Positions 8,445 to 16,646 of a DNA stretch of 36,933 bases are shown here, one piece after another (the first letter of the stretch is position 1; each line of letters opens with the position of its first letter). Position numbers and translations under genes: made by a program. Origin of the DNA: an uncultured Clostridia bacterium (GTDB lineage Bacteria; Bacillota; Clostridia; Christensenellales; Pumilibacteraceae); assembly GCA_947627075.1 (NCBI GenBank), contig CANQUR010000003.1, forward strand, positions 1 to 36,933, written 5' to 3'. The notes below the pieces were generated by a model that made no database searches, had not been told where the DNA came from, and worked only from the letters and a program-made list of their open reading frames with translations.

Positions 8445-11400
8445 AGTATGGTCGGAAGGACAAAAAGAAGTAATATATTCGAACGATGACAGAATATTGG
8501 TCTCCGCGTCGGCGGGCAGCGGAAAGACGACCGTCATGATAGAGCGTATCCTTCGACTTTTGAGCGAGGGAGCGAAACTTTCCGATATGCTTATATGTAC
8601 ATTTACAAAGGCGTCCGCTGCCGATATGCGAGCGAAATTATATGGCGAAATGACCAAAAGGGGCATGAAAGATGAAATAAAAGAACTTTCGCGCGCGGAT
8701 ATATCCACCATAGACAGCTTTTGCCAACGCCTTGTGAGCAAATATTTTTACGAGTTGGGGATCGATCCGCAATTCGACGTTTTGGATGAACTCGAAAGCA
8801 AGACGCTCATAAGCGGCGCGGTGGAAAAAGCCATAGAGGAATGCGAGGACGACGATGACTTTTATGAACTCGAGCGCATACTTCGCGTCAACAGAAAAAA
8901 CAAAACGCTCAAAGACGCCATATCGGCGATAATGAATTTTTCCGCGATAAATCAAACGTTCCCGTCCTATTCTTATGACGAGGAACAAGTTCGCAAGGAA
9001 GCCGAAGATTATATGTTCGGCTTGAAAAAGAAGGTGAGCGAGAGCATCGAAAGGCTTTTTGAGGTGATTGATGAGGATGTCGCTCATGCTCAATTTTGTG
9101 CGGCTTTGGAAACGGGTAGCTTAAATTTCACAAAAAGACAGCTGAAAAACAAGGAATTCGGCGCTTGTATTGACTATTTGAGGGATAAGATCGACGACTA
9201 CTATAAAGTTTTGGATAAGTTTGAGAATTTGAAACCGCAATCGGATTCGGAACGATTTATAAGAACGCTCATAAAAGCGGCAAAAAAAGCCCAAAAAGAT
9301 TATGCGGATGAAAAATCAAAGCGTTCGGCGGTTGATTTTGCCGATCTCGAAAGCATGGCGATGAAAATTCTCATAAGCGACGCCAAATATGAGATAAGGA
9401 AAAAGTACAAATATATTTTCGTAGACGAATATCAAGATATAAATCCATTACAAGAGTCCATTTTGTCGTCGATAGCGGAAGGCAATTCGCTGTTTATGGT
9501 GGGCGATATCAAGCAGAGCATCTATGCTTTTCGCGGCTGTGCACCCGAAATCTTCAAGAACAAATACGATCTTTACAAAAGGGAAGGCGGAGGCAAGGTA
9601 ATAAATCTCGACATCAATTATCGCAGTTCCAAAAAGGTGGTCGAGTTTGTCAACAAGGTCTTTTCGGAATTGATGAGCGAGGAGTTCGGCGGTGTGGATT
9701 ACAAAGCCAATCCTATGATCTCGTTTACAGACGACGAGGGCTATGTCAAGATCCATCTCGTCACGGGCAAGGAAACAAAGTACAAGCCCGATGATGCGTA
9801 CAGTGTGCGTGATCAACGCGATCACGTCAAGACGCGCTCGGAAGCCGAAGCCGATATTATAGCCCAAAGGATAGTGGAGTTGATAGGCGGGCCGGACAAC
9901 GTGACGTTCGGCGATATAGCCATATTGTCTCGCTCCATGAAAACGTTCGAAAAGGGAGTTGCCCGACGCCTTAAGGATATGAACATTCCTATCTCGCTCA
10001 AGGAGGACGCACATTATTTGGATAGTCCTATCACCGGTCAACTTATCGAGTTTTTGCGCCTTATTGACAACAAATGCGACGATAAGGCACTCGCTATGAC
10101 AATGCTTTCTCCTCTCGGCGGCTTTTGCGAAAACGAGTTGGCTACCGTAAGGATCAATGGGAATGGGAACTTTTATGAATGTGTCTATTGCAGCGACGAT
10201 CCGAAAATAGCTGAATTTGTGCAAAAGTTGGACAGGTATTGCGAATATAGCCTTGTAAAAAGCGCGGACGAGTTGGCGGACATGATAGTTTCCGAGAACG
10301 GCTATTTCAACTATGCGTTCAGGCTCGGAGAGGATTCGCCCGAGATACTCGATAAATTTTTGGAATTTCTGAAGGAATGCCCGTATAAGAGCTGTTTGCG
10401 CTCTACACTTAAATTCATAGACGATCACGATCCTTTTGCTCAACTTACGGGCGAGGAAAACGCCGTCAAATTCATGACAGTACATAAGAGCAAAGGGCTC
10501 GAATTCAAGTATGTCTTTTTGATAGGGCTCGAAAAAAGTTTCAAATTGAGAGATCGGATCGGATCGATCTTCATTGACAAGCATATCGGCATGAACGTGT
10601 ATGAGGATCATTGCGCATACAAAAGCGACTTGCAATTCGTAGACGAAATAAAAATGAGAAAGGATATCCTTGAGGAGGAACTGCGGATATTTTATGTCGC
10701 GCTCACGAGGGCAAAGCATGGACTCGAGCTCTTTGGATCGTTGAGCGACAGTAAACATACCATATCGGCATACGAAACGCAACCTGCTCGTATCGTCGAG
10801 TTGTCGGAATGTGGGTCCGCGCTCGAATGGCTTTCTCCCGTGCTCAAATTTGCGAAAAGGTACGACATTTCGCAAATTCCCGTGGATGAAGCGCAAAAAC
10901 GAGACGTGTTTATAGGCAAAGCGGACGACGAGTTTGTAAACGAACTCAAAAATTATTTCGATTTCTCCTTGCCGAATAATGCGCCCGTAAAGAGTTATGT
11001 CAGTAAGCTTGCGCATGAGGACGATGATGCGATAGTAATGATCCCCGAGCCAAGGTCGGAGGGCAATGCTATAGAGAGGGGGAATGCCTATCATCGAGCC
11101 ATGGAAGCGATAGATTTTTCATCTCCGGACATCTCGGTGGTCGACGAAAAGGATATGGAGCTCATAGACAGTGAAAAATTGCTCGAAGCGGCGGAAAAAA
11201 TGAAGGCTTTTTCGGGCAAGATATATAAAGAAAAGCCTTTCATGTTAAAGCTCGACGCAAGCGAAGCGGGAATAGAAGGCAATGGCAATATGCTTGTTCA
11301 GGGCGTTATAGATTTGTTGTTTATAGACGGAGACGACGCGATAATAGTCGATTACAAGACGGGTGCGGCGCACGGCTCTTTCGAAAGTGGCTATTTCAAA

Positions 11401-11505
11401 CAGGTCGAACTTTATGCGCTTGCAGTTGAAAGACTTCTTTCAAAGCATGTGACGGGCAAGTACCTTTACTATTTCGACAGCGGGATATTCGTCGAAGTGA
11501 AATGA
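8437..11505 (+). CDS. addA: ATP-dependent helicase/nuclease subunit A
   Basis: This is the superfamily 1A (UvrD-like) helicase plus nuclease subunit of the AddAB complex. I place the start at the ATG at 8437 because of its GGAGA site and the 8-base overlap with addB; the longer open frame upstream lies inside addB. In order: Walker A S-A-S-A-G-S-G-K-T-T (~residues 22-32), motif I-S-T-I-D-S-F-C, Walker B F-V-D-E-Y-Q-D, motif III V-G-D-I-K-Q-S-I-Y-A-F-R-G, then V-H-K-S-K-G-L-E-F and Y-V-A-L-T-R-A-K-H. The C-terminal nuclease core reads A-I-I-V-D-Y-K-T-G. At 1022 residues it is about 200 shorter than B. subtilis AddA. Both subunits keep nuclease motifs, so a dual-nuclease enzyme is expected. Confidence 0.94.
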   Translation: MDRVWSEGQKEVIYSNDDRILVSASAGSGKTTVMIERILRLLSEGAKLSDMLICTFTKASAADMRAKLYGEMTKRGMKDEIKELSRADISTIDSFCQRLVSKYFYELGIDPQFDVLDELESKTLISGAVEKAIEECEDDDDFYELERILRVNRKNKTLKDAISAIMNFSAINQTFPSYSYDEEQVRKEAEDYMFGLKKKVSESIERLFEVIDEDVAHAQFCAALETGSLNFTKRQLKNKEFGACIDYLRDKIDDYYKVLDKFENLKPQSDSERFIRTLIKAAKKAQKDYADEKSKRSAVDFADLESMAMKILISDAKYEIRKKYKYIFVDEYQDINPLQESILSSIAEGNSLFMVGDIKQSIYAFRGCAPEIFKNKYDLYKREGGGKVINLDINYRSSKKVVEFVNKVFSELMSEEFGGVDYKANPMISFTDDEGYVKIHLVTGKETKYKPDDAYSVRDQRDHVKTRSEAEADIIAQRIVELIGGPDNVTFGDIAILSRSMKTFEKGVARRLKDMNIPISLKEDAHYLDSPITGQLIEFLRLIDNKCDDKALAMTMLSPLGGFCENELATVRINGNGNFYECVYCSDDPKIAEFVQKLDRYCEYSLVKSADELADMIVSENGYFNYAFRLGEDSPEILDKFLEFLKECPYKSCLRSTLKFIDDHDPFAQLTGEENAVKFMTVHKSKGLEFKYVFLIGLEKSFKLRDRIGSIFIDKHIGMNVYEDHCAYKSDLQFVDEIKMRKDILEEELRIFYVALTRAKHGLELFGSLSDSKHTISAYETQPARIVELSECGSALEWLSPVLKFAKRYDISQIPVDEAQKRDVFIGKADDEFVNELKNYFDFSLPNNAPVKSYVSKLAHEDDDAIVMIPEPRSEGNAIERGNAYHRAMEAIDFSSPDISVVDEKDMELIDSEKLLEAAEKMKAFSGKIYKEKPFMLKLDASEAGIEGNGNMLVQGVIDLLFIDGDDAIIVDYKTGAAHGSFESGYFKQVELYALAVERLLSKHVTGKYLYYFDSGIFVEVK

Positions 11506-11548
11506 AATCTGTCGAATAACTTGGAATTTTGCTTTTGTGCGTACAAAA

Positions 11549-11586
11549 AAAAGCCTCGTGTGCTAAAATGGCATTAGGAGGCTTTT
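11549..11586 (+). promoter_or_regulatory. Hairpin that buries the ribosome-binding site of the next small ORF
   Basis: AAAAGCCTC (11549-11557) pairs perfectly with GAGGCTTTT (11578-11586). The 3' arm contains most of the AGGAGG ribosome-binding site (11576-11581) of the ORF starting at 11587. It follows addA by 43 bases, so it may act as an addA terminator, a translational switch, or both. The T-run after the stem is short. Confidence 0.55.
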
Positions 11587-11754
11587 ATGATACCGAAATT
11601 GATAAAAAGCGAAACCGAAAAATCCTTTGACGTTAAGATCGAAGACGTGGAAAAGGTTTTGTCCGAAAATTATTATAAAGAGGGAAGCGCGCAAAAAAGC
11701 TTGGAAATATTAAAGAGCTTACTTGCCGCCGTCGATAAACAAAAGATCATATGA
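11587..11754 (+). CDS. Small hypothetical protein, 55 residues
   Basis: This short ORF begins M-I-P-K-L-I-K-S-E-T-E-K-S-F and ends V-D-K-Q-K-I-I. It is charged, without a membrane segment or signal, and probably a small helical cytoplasmic protein. Support for it being real: a near-perfect AGGAGG site 5 bases before the ATG, codon use like its neighbours, and a non-repetitive composition. It is the first gene after addA on the same strand. Its last 8 bases overlap the end of the convergent membrane-protein gene. I do not recognise a family. Confidence 0.6.
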   Translation: MIPKLIKSETEKSFDVKIEDVEKVLSENYYKEGSAQKSLEILKSLLAAVDKQKII

Positions 11755-12016
11755 GGACGGCGAACGCCGCTATCGATACGATAAACGAAATTGCCGAAAT
11801 TATCCCGCACGCTTTGCACAGTTTGCTTTTGGACAAGATCACGCTTACGGAGCAACAAACTGCCGATATCGTGAAACCCAACAAAATTGCAACTAATGCA
11901 AACGGAGCGAATAATTGAGTAAGTTCGCACGAGATGGCAAGCGCAAGTCCATATCCGGATAAGGCGCAACCCAAAACGCTCGAGATGATTAAGATTACGG
12001 GCACGATCTTTTTCAT
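11747..12016 (-). CDS. Small membrane protein, 89 residues
   Basis: This is a hydrophobic protein with three likely membrane segments: residues ~4-28, ~36-57 and ~67-88. A short basic loop S-K-S-K-L-C-K lies before the last. There are several cysteines in or near the membrane segments. The family is not recognised. The start ATG is followed by two lysine codons. The promoter TTGACA-17-TAGACT ends only 6 bases before the ATG, so the mRNA is close to leaderless; AAAGG lies within that short stretch. Confidence 0.65.
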   Translation of the reverse strand: MKKIVPVILIISSVLGCALSGYGLALAISCELTQLFAPFALVAILLGFTISAVCCSVSVILSKSKLCKACGIISAISFIVSIAAFAVLI

Positions 12017-12022
12017 GCCTTT

Positions 12023-12051
12023 AGTCTACCATATAAAAAGAACGCTGTCAA
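12023..12051 (-). promoter_or_regulatory. Promoter of the 89-residue membrane protein gene
   Basis: On the minus strand TTGACA (12046-12051) and TAGACT (12023-12028) are 17 bases apart. The ATG at 12016 follows the -10 element after 6 bases, implying little or no 5' leader. Confidence 0.65.
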
Positions 12052-12063
12052 TTTTATTTATGC

Positions 12064-12103
12064 AAAAAAAGGCGGGTCTCGCTTAAAATGCAAGAGCCCG
12101 CCT
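12064..12103 (-). terminator. Intrinsic terminator of the SpaA-like gene
   Basis: Read on the minus strand, AGGCGGG-CTC pairs with GAG-CCCGCCT (one bulged base) and is followed directly by a run of seven T. It lies 13 bases beyond the stop of the gene at 12117-12404. Confidence 0.88.
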
Positions 12104-12116
12104 ATCAAACAGGCGC

Positions 12117-12404
12117 TTATCTGCAATCCACGCCGTATTTGATGATCTTGATGCTGCCCGTTTTGCGTTTGTTGACAAATTCCACGCAACGGTGGTCGTT
12201 ATTTTCGTCTATGACGATCTCGACTTCTTCGCAGCAACGGTGGTAGCCTTGGGGCGGCTCCACTTCACGTAAGTAATACTTGCCGAAAGGCAAGCAATCG
12301 ATGATAGCTTCGCCGTTTGCGTCGGTCTTTATGCACATGATCTGTTCGTGATGACAGTCCATAAGCACAAACTTGGCTCCGCTCAATCTTGTTTTTTCTT
12401 GCAT
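12117..12404 (-). CDS. Orphan SpaA/Cna_B-like prealbumin-fold domain protein
   Basis: The 95-residue protein is a single domain of the SpaA/Cna_B type, normally a repeat in pilins and adhesins of Gram-positive bacteria. The signature runs S-G-A-K-F-V-L-M-D near the start, then A-N-G-E-A, L-P-F-G-K-Y-Y-L-R-E, and E-P-P-Q-G-Y-H. It ends V-E-F-V-N-K-R-K-T-G. I start at 12404 because an AAGGAG site sits 7 bases upstream; a longer frame to 12428 would place that site inside the gene. It has no signal peptide, no LPXTG sorting motif and no membrane segment, so it appears cytoplasmic. It also carries several cysteines and histidines unusual for the family. Confidence 0.75.
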   Translation of the reverse strand: MQEKTRLSGAKFVLMDCHHEQIMCIKTDANGEAIIDCLPFGKYYLREVEPPQGYHRCCEEVEIVIDENNDHRCVEFVNKRKTGSIKIIKYGVDCR

Positions 12405-12451
12405 GGTTTTCTCCTTGAAAAATTTCAATGCGGCTTAATATATAATATTTG

Positions 12452-12471
12452 TTCACGCTCGATAGTGTGAA
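12452..12471. repeat. 20-bp inverted repeat between the SpaA-like gene and a lipoprotein gene
   Basis: The repeat has the form TTCACnCT-N4-AGnGTGAA (7 of 8 positions per arm pair, counting from the outside with one mismatch). It sits in the divergent promoter region, over the likely SpaA-gene promoter (TTCACA-18-TATTAT on the minus strand). It is about 20 bases upstream of the -35 element of the plus-strand promoter. Operator-like; the regulator is unknown. Confidence 0.45.
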
Positions 12472-12491
12472 TAAAATTTTCGCGAATATGC

Positions 12492-12520
12492 TTGACTTTT
12501 TTTCGCTTTTCGTCTATAAT
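12492..12520 (+). promoter_or_regulatory. Promoter of the two small lipoprotein genes
   Basis: TTGACT (12492-12497) and TATAAT (12515-12520) are exactly 17 bases apart. Transcription should start near 12527, which excludes the ATG at 12526 as a start codon and supports the ATG at 12538. Confidence 0.82.
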
Positions 12521-12537
12521 TATCGATGAGGAGATTT

Positions 12538-12927
12538 ATGAAAGGCTTTGCGATAATATTAATTGCCGTATCGATCGCCATTATGTGTATCGGATGCGGT
12601 CCGTATGCCGACGTTGCGGGCACATATGTCTATCGCGACGGCAATAATTTCACCTATACCGTGACGCTGAAAGGCGACGGCGGATTTAGGTTTGCTCGCA
12701 AGATCCCAAAGACGAGTTCGCTTTACGGATCGCCTCTCGACAATGACGATCATAATGTAAGGGAAGGATCTTTCACGTATGACAACGGCACGATAAGCAT
12801 CGAATTTTCTTACTATGAGGAAGCGCAAAAGGGCATTGTCCACGGCACAGCGAAGGCTCGTATCGCCAACAATAAGCTCATCATTTCGGGTAACGATCAA
12901 ATCAACGGAACCTTTACCAAGCAGTGA
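12538..12927 (+). CDS. Small predicted lipoprotein, 129 residues
   Basis: This is an exported lipid-anchored protein of unknown function. The signal is M-K-G-F-A-I-I-L-I-A followed by a lipobox ending C-I-G-C at residue 20. The mature part begins P-Y-A-D-V-A-G-T-Y-V-Y and alternates short polar/hydrophobic strands ending G-T-F-T-K-Q. This looks like a small beta-barrel of the lipocalin-like sort seen in many Clostridia lipoproteins, but I infer that fold only from pattern. I choose 12538 because GAGGAG lies 6 bases upstream and the promoter is too close to allow the in-frame ATG at 12526. A second lipoprotein follows after 27 bases. Confidence 0.78.
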   Translation: MKGFAIILIAVSIAIMCIGCGPYADVAGTYVYRDGNNFTYTVTLKGDGGFRFARKIPKTSSLYGSPLDNDDHNVREGSFTYDNGTISIEFSYYEEAQKGIVHGTAKARIANNKLIISGNDQINGTFTKQ

Positions 12928-12954
12928 TTTTCTATAAGGAGAAGGAGAGACTTT

Positions 12955-13350
12955 ATGAAAAAATTTTATGCGGTGTTTGGAGTTTTGCTTATTTCCATAG
13001 CGTGTCTATGCGCTTGTACGCCTAAATATGACGACATAAAAAATACCTATGCCGAAGCGGGATATAAAATTTATGCCATACCTTTGGATTCGGATATAGC
13101 CGAAATGAGCGCAACTACCGCCGGATTCGATCTCAGCAAGACGGATAAAATGTTTTACGCGATAAAAAACGAGGGCAATATTCCCAATCGTAACAGAGTC
13201 GACGTCGTATCCTTTACCGATGGGAAGGAAGCCACGGCTTTTTATAACAGTCAAAAGGAAAACGAAGCCGTCACGGCGGACTTCAGCGTCATAAAAAAGG
13301 GCAATACCGTGATATACGGCACAAAGGACGCGGTCAATGTGATCAAATAG
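12955..13350 (+). CDS. Small predicted lipoprotein, 131 residues
   Basis: The signal sequence M-K-K-F-Y then a hydrophobic stretch ends in the lipobox L-C-A-C at residue 21, so the protein is exported and lipid-anchored. The mature part has a Y-x2-A-G-Y-K-I-Y pattern. Later motifs are V-V-S-F-T-D-G-K-E-A-T-A-F-Y and G-N-T-V-I-Y-G-T-K-D-A. These recall small lipoproteins with a 'stress-responsive' alpha/beta dimer-like fold, but I cannot assign a family. The AAGGAGA-type site is strong. It is probably co-transcribed with the preceding lipoprotein and ends before a hairpin at 13380. Confidence 0.78.
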   Translation: MKKFYAVFGVLLISIACLCACTPKYDDIKNTYAEAGYKIYAIPLDSDIAEMSATTAGFDLSKTDKMFYAIKNEGNIPNRNRVDVVSFTDGKEATAFYNSQKENEAVTADFSVIKKGNTVIYGTKDAVNVIK

Positions 13351-13379
13351 ATCGGTATTGTAATTATGATATTTGTTTG

Positions 13380-13404
13380 GAAGCGGCATATTTTATGCCG
13401 CTTC
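13380..13404 (+). terminator. Likely terminator after the lipoprotein pair
   Basis: A perfect 11-bp hairpin (GAAGCGGCATA / TATGCCGCTTC, loop TTT) lies 29 bases past the lipoprotein stop. The following T-rich stretch is interrupted, so termination may be partial. Confidence 0.65.
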
Positions 13405-13472
13405 ATTATATGCTTTTAAGGGAGCTTTTTCGATAAAAAATTATATTTTTCGCTTTTACATACGCAAAAGAG

Positions 13473-13502
13473 TTGTTTTTTGTGAATTCAATATGATATA
13501 AT
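13473..13502 (+). promoter_or_regulatory. hppA promoter
   Basis: TTGTTT (13473-13478) and TATAAT (13497-13502) are 18 bases apart, giving a leader of about 38 bases before the hppA start. Confidence 0.65.
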
Positions 13503-13547
13503 TATCAAGTTCGGAGTAACGATCCGAAATAAAAAAAGGAGAGAGTT

Positions 13548-15770
13548 ATGAACACTCAATTACTTATCATTGTAGTAATGTTTGCGGCTGTTCTCGGACT
13601 CAGCTATGCTGCGCTCAACTTTTACCTCACCAAAAAGCTTAAAGAGGGAAACGAGCGTATGCAGTTTATCGCTTCGAAGATCCGTGAAGGTGCAAACGCA
13701 TTTATTCGCTACGAATATAAAATAGTGGCGATCATAGGAGCAATAGTTGCCGTTGTCCTCGGACTGTTTATCGCTTGGGAAGCGGGCGTTGCCTTTGTTA
13801 TAGGCGCAGTCATGTCGGCTACGGCAGGCTTTATAGGCATGAAGATCGCCACATATGCCAACGTTCGAGTTACCAATGCGGCAAATGAAACCCGCAACAC
13901 CGGCGACACACTTAAGGTGGCGTTCCGCGGCGGTTCGGTCATGGGACTTTGCGTATCCGGTTGCGCGCTTTTCGGAGCCGTTATCGTATTTTGTATATTC
14001 GGTATAGCAATGAAGATGACTTCTTTCGAAGGCGGCAAGGTCGTAGAACATGTCAATTTCATTACTGGACAATCGTATAACCTTTCGATAATCCTTTCCG
14101 GCTATGCGCTCGGTTGCTCTATAATAGCGCTTTTCAATCGTGTTGGCGGCGGAATTTACACAAAGGCTGCCGATATGGGCGCAGACCTTGTGGGCAAGAC
14201 CGAAGCTCATATACCCGAGGATGATCCTCGTAACCCCGCGACAATTGCCGATAACGTAGGCGATAACGTAGGTGACGTAGCTGGACTCGGCGCAGACCTT
14301 CTCGAAAGCTACATGGGCGCTATCATGTCCACCGCGATCCTTGCGATAGAACTTTTCGCCAACAGCTTGGCATTGCAATTGGGATTTTACGAACAGCTTT
14401 ATCAAAAGATGATATTGTTCCCGTTCATTTTCTCGGCAATAGGACTTATCGGTTGCGTTATAGGAATTTCATATCCTCTCGTTAAACGCAAGCTTTCGGA
14501 TAATCCGCACCGTGAACTCAACCTTGCCACTTGGATAAGCGCGGGCGTTACGGTAATAGGCGGCGGAGTTCTTACATATTTGTTATTCAACGGCGAGGAT
14601 GCCGAGGTATTAAAAGAGTTAGTCAATTTCAAACTCGGTGCCATCACTCCGTGGGTAGCCGCAACGCTTGGTATCGTTGCCGGAATAGTAATAGGTATCA
14701 TTTCGGAATATTATACGAGCTATGACTTTAAGCCCACTAAAAATATAGCGCATGCGAGCAAGGAAGGCCCCGCTCTTACCGTAACTCAAGGTATGGCAAC
14801 GGGTATGATATCCACAATGCTTCCCGTAGTCGTATTGGGCGTAGCTATTTTCGTTTGCTATGCGCTCGGCGGAATGTACGGAGTCGGATGCGGCGCTATG
14901 GGTATGCTTTCCTTTGTAGCGGCAACGGTTTCGGTGGATACTTATGGACCGATCAGCGATAATGCGGGCGGTATTGCCGAGATGAGTCGTCTCGACGAGG
15001 ACGTTCGTGCGATCACCGATAAACTTGACTCGGTTGGTAATACAACTGCTGCGATAGGCAAGGGCTTTGCTATCGGTTCGGCAGCTCTCGCTACCATGTC
15101 CATGATGTCCAGCTACCTTTATGCGGCAGGCAACGAATTCATGACGAGTGGCACACAATTGCTTCTCAATATCATCCGCGGCGACGTTATAGTAGGTGCA
15201 ATAGTGGGAGCGGCGATCCCGTATCTGTTCAGCGGTATGCTTATCAACGCGGTCGCCAAGGCGGCACGTCATATGGTGGAAGAAGTGCGACGTCAATTCC
15301 GCGAGAATCCGAAGATCCTCACAGGCGAAGAAGATCCCGATTCCACAAAATGCGTGACTATTTCTTCACAGGGTGCTTTGAAGCAAATGGTGGTTCCCTC
15401 TATCGTGGCAATAGCAATTCCGGTGGTTTGCGGATTTATTTTCGGACCGGGTTTTGTAGGCGGTATACTTATCGGCGCAACGCTTTCGGCGATCATGCTT
15501 GCCATATATACCGGTAACGCGGGCGGCGCTTGGGATAACGCAAAGAAGTTCATAGAGTCCGGTGGAGTAGAGGGTGCAAAGAAGGGCGATCCCACTCACG
15601 AGGCGGCTGTCGTAGGCGATACGGTAGGCGATCCGCTTAAAGATACTGTCGGACCTTCTCTCGACATACTTATCAAGATAATGTCCACCATTTCGCTCGT
15701 ATGCGTAGTAGTGTTCAGCAAATTCAATCTTATGTCGGCTTTGGATCTCGGATCCGTATTCGGATTTTAA
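13548..15770 (+). CDS. hppA: Membrane-bound ion-translocating pyrophosphatase, K+-dependent type
   Basis: This integral membrane enzyme of ~16 helices hydrolyses pyrophosphate and pumps H+ or Na+ outward. The 740-residue length is typical. The catalytic and Mg-PPi binding motifs are present: G-G-G-I-Y-T-K-A-A-D-M-G-A-D-L-V-G-K with E-D-D-P-R-N-P-A-T-I-A-D-N-V-G-D-N-V-G-D, and near the end G-D-T-V-G-D-P-L-K-D-T-V-G-P. The segment G-N-T-T-A-A-I-G-K-G has Ala where K+-independent enzymes have Lys, which predicts the K+-dependent family. Many members of that family pump Na+, but the pumped ion cannot be decided here. It has its own promoter, an AAAGGAGAG site and a terminator, so it is transcribed alone. 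Confidence 0.96.
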   Translation: MNTQLLIIVVMFAAVLGLSYAALNFYLTKKLKEGNERMQFIASKIREGANAFIRYEYKIVAIIGAIVAVVLGLFIAWEAGVAFVIGAVMSATAGFIGMKIATYANVRVTNAANETRNTGDTLKVAFRGGSVMGLCVSGCALFGAVIVFCIFGIAMKMTSFEGGKVVEHVNFITGQSYNLSIILSGYALGCSIIALFNRVGGGIYTKAADMGADLVGKTEAHIPEDDPRNPATIADNVGDNVGDVAGLGADLLESYMGAIMSTAILAIELFANSLALQLGFYEQLYQKMILFPFIFSAIGLIGCVIGISYPLVKRKLSDNPHRELNLATWISAGVTVIGGGVLTYLLFNGEDAEVLKELVNFKLGAITPWVAATLGIVAGIVIGIISEYYTSYDFKPTKNIAHASKEGPALTVTQGMATGMISTMLPVVVLGVAIFVCYALGGMYGVGCGAMGMLSFVAATVSVDTYGPISDNAGGIAEMSRLDEDVRAITDKLDSVGNTTAAIGKGFAIGSAALATMSMMSSYLYAAGNEFMTSGTQLLLNIIRGDVIVGAIVGAAIPYLFSGMLINAVAKAARHMVEEVRRQFRENPKILTGEEDPDSTKCVTISSQGALKQMVVPSIVAIAIPVVCGFIFGPGFVGGILIGATLSAIMLAIYTGNAGGAWDNAKKFIESGGVEGAKKGDPTHEAAVVGDTVGDPLKDTVGPSLDILIKIMSTISLVCVVVFSKFNLMSALDLGSVFGF

Positions 15771-15850
15771 TATATCGATAAGGTGCGAGGCGAGAGCTTC
15801 GTGCCGATAGAAAATCGAAAACAAAATTTTGGAACTGTGCTTTCAATGAT

Positions 15851-15885
15851 AAAACTCTCGGATGAATTCGTCCGAGAGTTTTTGT
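15851..15885 (+). terminator. Intrinsic terminator of hppA
   Basis: AAAACTCTCGGA pairs perfectly with TCCGAGAGTTTT around the loop TGAATTCG, followed by T-rich sequence. It is 80 bases past the hppA stop. Confidence 0.9.
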
Positions 15886-15944
15886 GTTTTGCTATTACGA
15901 TTGTTATAATTTAAGGAATCGAACACCAATAAATGATTATTGTC

Positions 15945-16283
15945 TTATTGAACATTTGTTTTATAGTCGTTTTCCTTGTTTTCACTTTCCTCGATCTGTT
16001 TTTTGTACTTACGGACTTTGACGTAAAAGAAAATTTCCGACGCAGAAAGTATCAAGAAAATAGCAAGCAAAATCCCCATAAATATCTTGCTGTAAAGAAA
16101 AGGCGCTTTCTCTTCAAGATCGGTAAATTCTTTCAGTATAGTCAACAAACATGGAACAACTCCAAAAACCCCAATGACAGTTGTCGTGATAATGCAATTT
16201 TTAGACCATTTTACAAATTTCTCAAAGTTGTTGTTAATATCGTTGTTTTTCGTTTTTATTGTCTTATCGGACATTTGTTTCAT
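15945..16283 (-). CDS. Small two-helix membrane protein, 112 residues
   Basis: The family is not recognised. The protein starts with a polar Asn/Lys-rich segment (M-S-D-K-T-I-K-T-K-N-N), followed by two hydrophobic segments (residues ~29-48 and ~64-84). It ends in a charged, coiled-coil-like tail. The start at 16283 is chosen because AAAGGG lies 6 bases upstream; an ATG at 16289 is possible. The frame stays open to 16481, but a promoter at 16452-16481 makes the far upstream part non-coding. An overlapping frame on the plus strand exists; it lacks a ribosome-binding site and I regard it as a shadow. The moderate confidence reflects low complexity. Confidence 0.5.
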   Translation of the reverse strand: MKQMSDKTIKTKNNDINNNFEKFVKWSKNCIITTTVIGVFGVVPCLLTILKEFTDLEEKAPFLYSKIFMGILLAIFLILSASEIFFYVKVRKYKKQIEESENKENDYKTNVQ

Positions 16284-16581
16284 TGTCATTCCCTTTATTT
16301 TTGTTTGTCTTTGATTGCAACTCGTCTTTGCTCTTTGCTGCAAATGATATTTCATTATCATATCGAGTTTGGAGAGCGGAACGGTAGCGAAAACAAGTGC
16401 TTGCAATGTTGATACAATAGCCACTTTAACCGCAAATGCTTGGACACTACAAATATACCATAAAAGCACCTTACAAGTCAAGCGGACCTCCGTTTTCTGT
16501 TTACAATTGCCGAATTCGGGCGAAAAAAGGAGTTACATTCTATCTTTTTTGCCGGATTTGCTATAAAGACCCGAAATTCAG
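16284..16581. other. Gene-free stretch upstream of rpmH
   Basis: This stretch holds the minus-strand promoter above and little else. In many Bacillota the oriC/dnaA region adjoins rpmH. I see no cluster of DnaA boxes (TTATCCACA-like) and no dnaA here, so I do not call an origin. Confidence 0.5.
16452..16481 (-). promoter_or_regulatory. Promoter for the two-helix membrane protein
   Basis: On the minus strand TTGACT (16476-16481) and TATATT (16452-16457) are 18 bases apart. The implied leader to the 16283 start is about 160 bases, long enough to hold regulation, but I see no clear structure in it. Confidence 0.5.
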
Positions 16582-16610
16582 TTGACTTATTTGGGCGATT
16601 TCTTTATAAT
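16582..16610 (+). promoter_or_regulatory. rpmH operon promoter
   Basis: TTGACT (16582-16587) and TATAAT (16605-16610) are exactly 17 bases apart. The leader to the rpmH start is ~30 bases and includes AGAGGA. Confidence 0.85.
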
Positions 16611-16646
16611 ATATAAGCGCAATTTTATTTACAAGAGGATTAGACT

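Noticed and set aside
9448..11094. Long open frame opposite addA
   Set aside because: It is a shadow of addA codon bias; the motifs on the plus strand are unmistakable.
15933..16412. A 159-codon frame on the plus strand
   Set aside because: It is opposite the two-helix membrane protein, lacks a ribosome-binding site and reads as low-complexity Phe/Lys-rich sequence.
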